Shown one piece after another: positions 62,810 through 64,000 of a DNA stretch of 64,000 nt; position 1 is the first letter of the stretch; every line of letters begins with the position of its first letter. Source of the stretch: Lachnospiraceae bacterium (GTDB taxonomy: Bacteria; Bacillota; Clostridia; Lachnospirales; Lachnospiraceae); assembly GCA_022510565.1 (NCBI GenBank), contig JAFLTE010000017.1, positions 1 through 64,000 on the forward strand, read 5' to 3'. Made by a program: the position numbers and the translations under genes. The notes beneath the pieces were generated by a model. That model worked only from the letters and a program-made list of their open reading frames with translations, had not been told where the DNA came from and did not search any database.

Positions 62810-64000
62810 CTATTGAAACTCTAAATCCGACGCTTCTCTTCCGCCACGTACTAACCTTCTATTTCTAAGACTAATCCATGCACTTCGATATATCATCACT
62901 TCATCCTCAGTAATGCCAAGTCGATTAATAAGTATTTCCCTATCAATAGTTTCAAGAAGTTCAATAATATCATTATTATTTCGTATATATTGGTCTGTCA
63001 TGTCAAACAAGCGCTCTATTTCATCGTCTGGTACAATTTCTTCGTCAAAAATATTGGGGAGCAATATTTTTCCAACTTCTCCCGGTAAAATTTCCAATAC
63101 TCCACCGCCATAACTCCGTCCTTCTAATTCCGAAAAGAGTAATGCAATACTAGTATAGTATGCTACAACCGCCCTTTTCCTATTTATCACGTCCACAAAT
63201 CGTATACGGTGCATTGTATCCGTACTGACCGCATCCACTTCACCCGTATTCAACATAAACTTTGGATACAAATAATTTCTTCTTAGAAAAAAAGCATCCG
63301 GCGCCCAAACGGATGGAACTTTGTACCATTCATCCCTTATCCTGCATTTATAGGTTGTGTTCTGCTCATTTTCTTCACCATACCTAATATAATCTTTAAC
63401 TCCTCTTGTAAATCTTTCCTTTTCATACGGAGCCAAATCTAACAAATAAGTTCTTGCTCCGGCTTCAATATTGGTCTGCCAATCTTCTCTAGTGAATTGC
63501 GCGCCTCGTATGTTTACGCTTCTTGCAATCAAAGGTTTGCAGAAGCTTTCTAATCCATACTTTTGTACTATATTGTTATCTACACAAAAGTATTCGTTGT
63601 TTCCTGTTGTTATACCAACCTCACACCTTGCCACATTTGAAAATCTGATGAATCGTTCATCCCGTTCCGCCATCTGAACCTGTTCTAGTTCCAAATCTTG
63701 CAAAAAGTATTTAGTCCATTTACTCGATGTTAAATCTGCTTCAAAGAATTCATAGTCATCCAGATTCTGACTTTTCATTTGTGCTAATTCATCGAATTGT
63801 ACTATTCTAATATTATGATTCTCATCACCACCTATTTTTTCACCTAGTAATAAAACTACTTCTTGCTCTATTCCATCGAACACTAAATTTCTAAATGTGA
63901 CAATCGTAATCCTATTCAGATGGCGTGTTAAAAACTTTCTTAAATCTTCCGAATACTTTACTTGCAACAATTCCGCCGGGATAACAAAACCAATTTTACT
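62810..64000 (-). CDS. N6-adenine DNA methyltransferase, C-terminal part (cut by window end)
   Basis: About 397 residues are visible, reading in from the window edge with SKIGFVIPAELLQVKYSEDL then RKFL, which is the block following the catalytic NPPY of gamma-type/Eco57I-like N6-adenine methyltransferases; NPPY itself lies outside. The remainder is the target-recognition part (RFSNVARCEVGITTGNNEYF, which is typical of type II and BREX/Dpd-like enzymes). It ends in TAG after LEFQ. It is probably a restriction-modification or defence methylase; no partner nuclease is seen on the downstream side. Confidence 0.85.
   Translation of the reverse strand, partial: SKIGFVIPAELLQVKYSEDLRKFLTRHLNRITIVTFRNLVFDGIEQEVVLLLGEKIGGDENHNIRIVQFDELAQMKSQNLDDYEFFEADLTSSKWTKYFLQDLELEQVQMAERDERFIRFSNVARCEVGITTGNNEYFCVDNNIVQKYGLESFCKPLIARSVNIRGAQFTREDWQTNIEAGARTYLLDLAPYEKERFTRGVKDYIRYGEENEQNTTYKCRIRDEWYKVPSVWAPDAFFLRRNYLYPKFMLNTGEVDAVSTDTMHRIRFVDVINRKRAVVAYYTSIALLFSELEGRSYGGGVLEILPGEVGKILLPNIFDEEIVPDDEIERLFDMTDQYIRNNNDIIELLETIDREILINRLGITEDEVMIYRSAWISLRNRRLVRGGREASDLEFQ

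Noticed and set aside
62589..62816. 75-codon plus-strand frame after the phosphatase
   Set aside because: It starts in the terminator, has no ribosome binding site and looks like random translation.
1..64000. CRISPR array, rRNA or tRNA genes
   Set aside because: No regularly spaced repeats and no rRNA or tRNA-like cloverleaf sequence noticed when reading; the element does not sit in a tRNA gene.

Overview
The window reads as a chromosome segment of a Gram-positive anaerobe of the class Clostridia, most likely a Lachnospiraceae member (inference). The reasons are a decarboxylase-type sodium pump cluster, a very large 2-hydroxyacyl-CoA dehydratase activase, a DUF6472-type small protein, alpha2-type glycyl-tRNA synthetase, ScpA/ScpB, paired D,D-carboxypeptidases and strong AGGAGG-like ribosome binding sites. 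No rRNA, tRNA or CRISPR array was found. Most genes lie on the minus strand.

Layout. 1-5.7 kb: a TetR-type regulator cut by the window edge, then a five-gene operon for a biotin-dependent, sodium-translocating decarboxylase or transcarboxylase (acyl-CoA-type carboxyltransferase, long OadG, biotin carrier, OadB, OadA). 5.8-11 kb: two D-Ala-D-Ala carboxypeptidases around scpA/scpB, a phosphoesterase, and rpsU with its own promoter and terminator. 11-18.8 kb: a tight housekeeping run (DUF4349 lipoprotein, era, a YqzL-like small gene, recO, a lipoprotein, glyS, alaS). 18.8-24.2 kb: an M16C peptidase and a three-gene set with a sigma-70-like protein lacking region 4 and a rhomboid-like membrane protein. 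24.4-30.2 kb: the plus-strand giant activase and metA, with two small minus-strand genes between them. 30.2-38.6 kb: ligA, rluF, an SGNH/MBOAT acylation pair, a GH13 glucosidase and an RsmF-type methyltransferase. 38.8-51.6 kb: putP, several unrecognised Lachnospiraceae-style proteins around a GHKL kinase/LytTR regulator pair, a DUF975 protein, and a transglutaminase-DUF58-MoxR operon. 51.7-55.1 kb: pstSCAB phosphate uptake.

The accessory part is 55.2-62.1 kb: an AT-rich integrative element of about 6.9 kb inserted into the start of a low-molecular-weight protein tyrosine phosphatase gene. It carries a Tn916-type integrase, an excisionase, a Rep_2/pMV158-type HUH initiator preceded by a hairpin whose loop closely matches the pMV158 nick site, a small FtsK/TcpA-like ATPase with a membrane partner, a ribbon-helix-helix protein, a repeat-containing lipoprotein and an unknown protein. 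There are no conjugation genes, so it looks like an integrative mobilizable element. The displaced phosphatase start remains at the left end. The right end supplies a recoded start for the intact gene: the same first ten amino acids with seven synonymous codon changes.

The window ends in an N6-adenine DNA methyltransferase gene cut by the right edge. The best candidates for new biology are the gene-restoring mobile element with its nick-site hairpin, the truncated sigma-like factor, the dual-carboxyltransferase pump cluster with an enlarged OadG, and the group of unknown proteins around the LytTR system.
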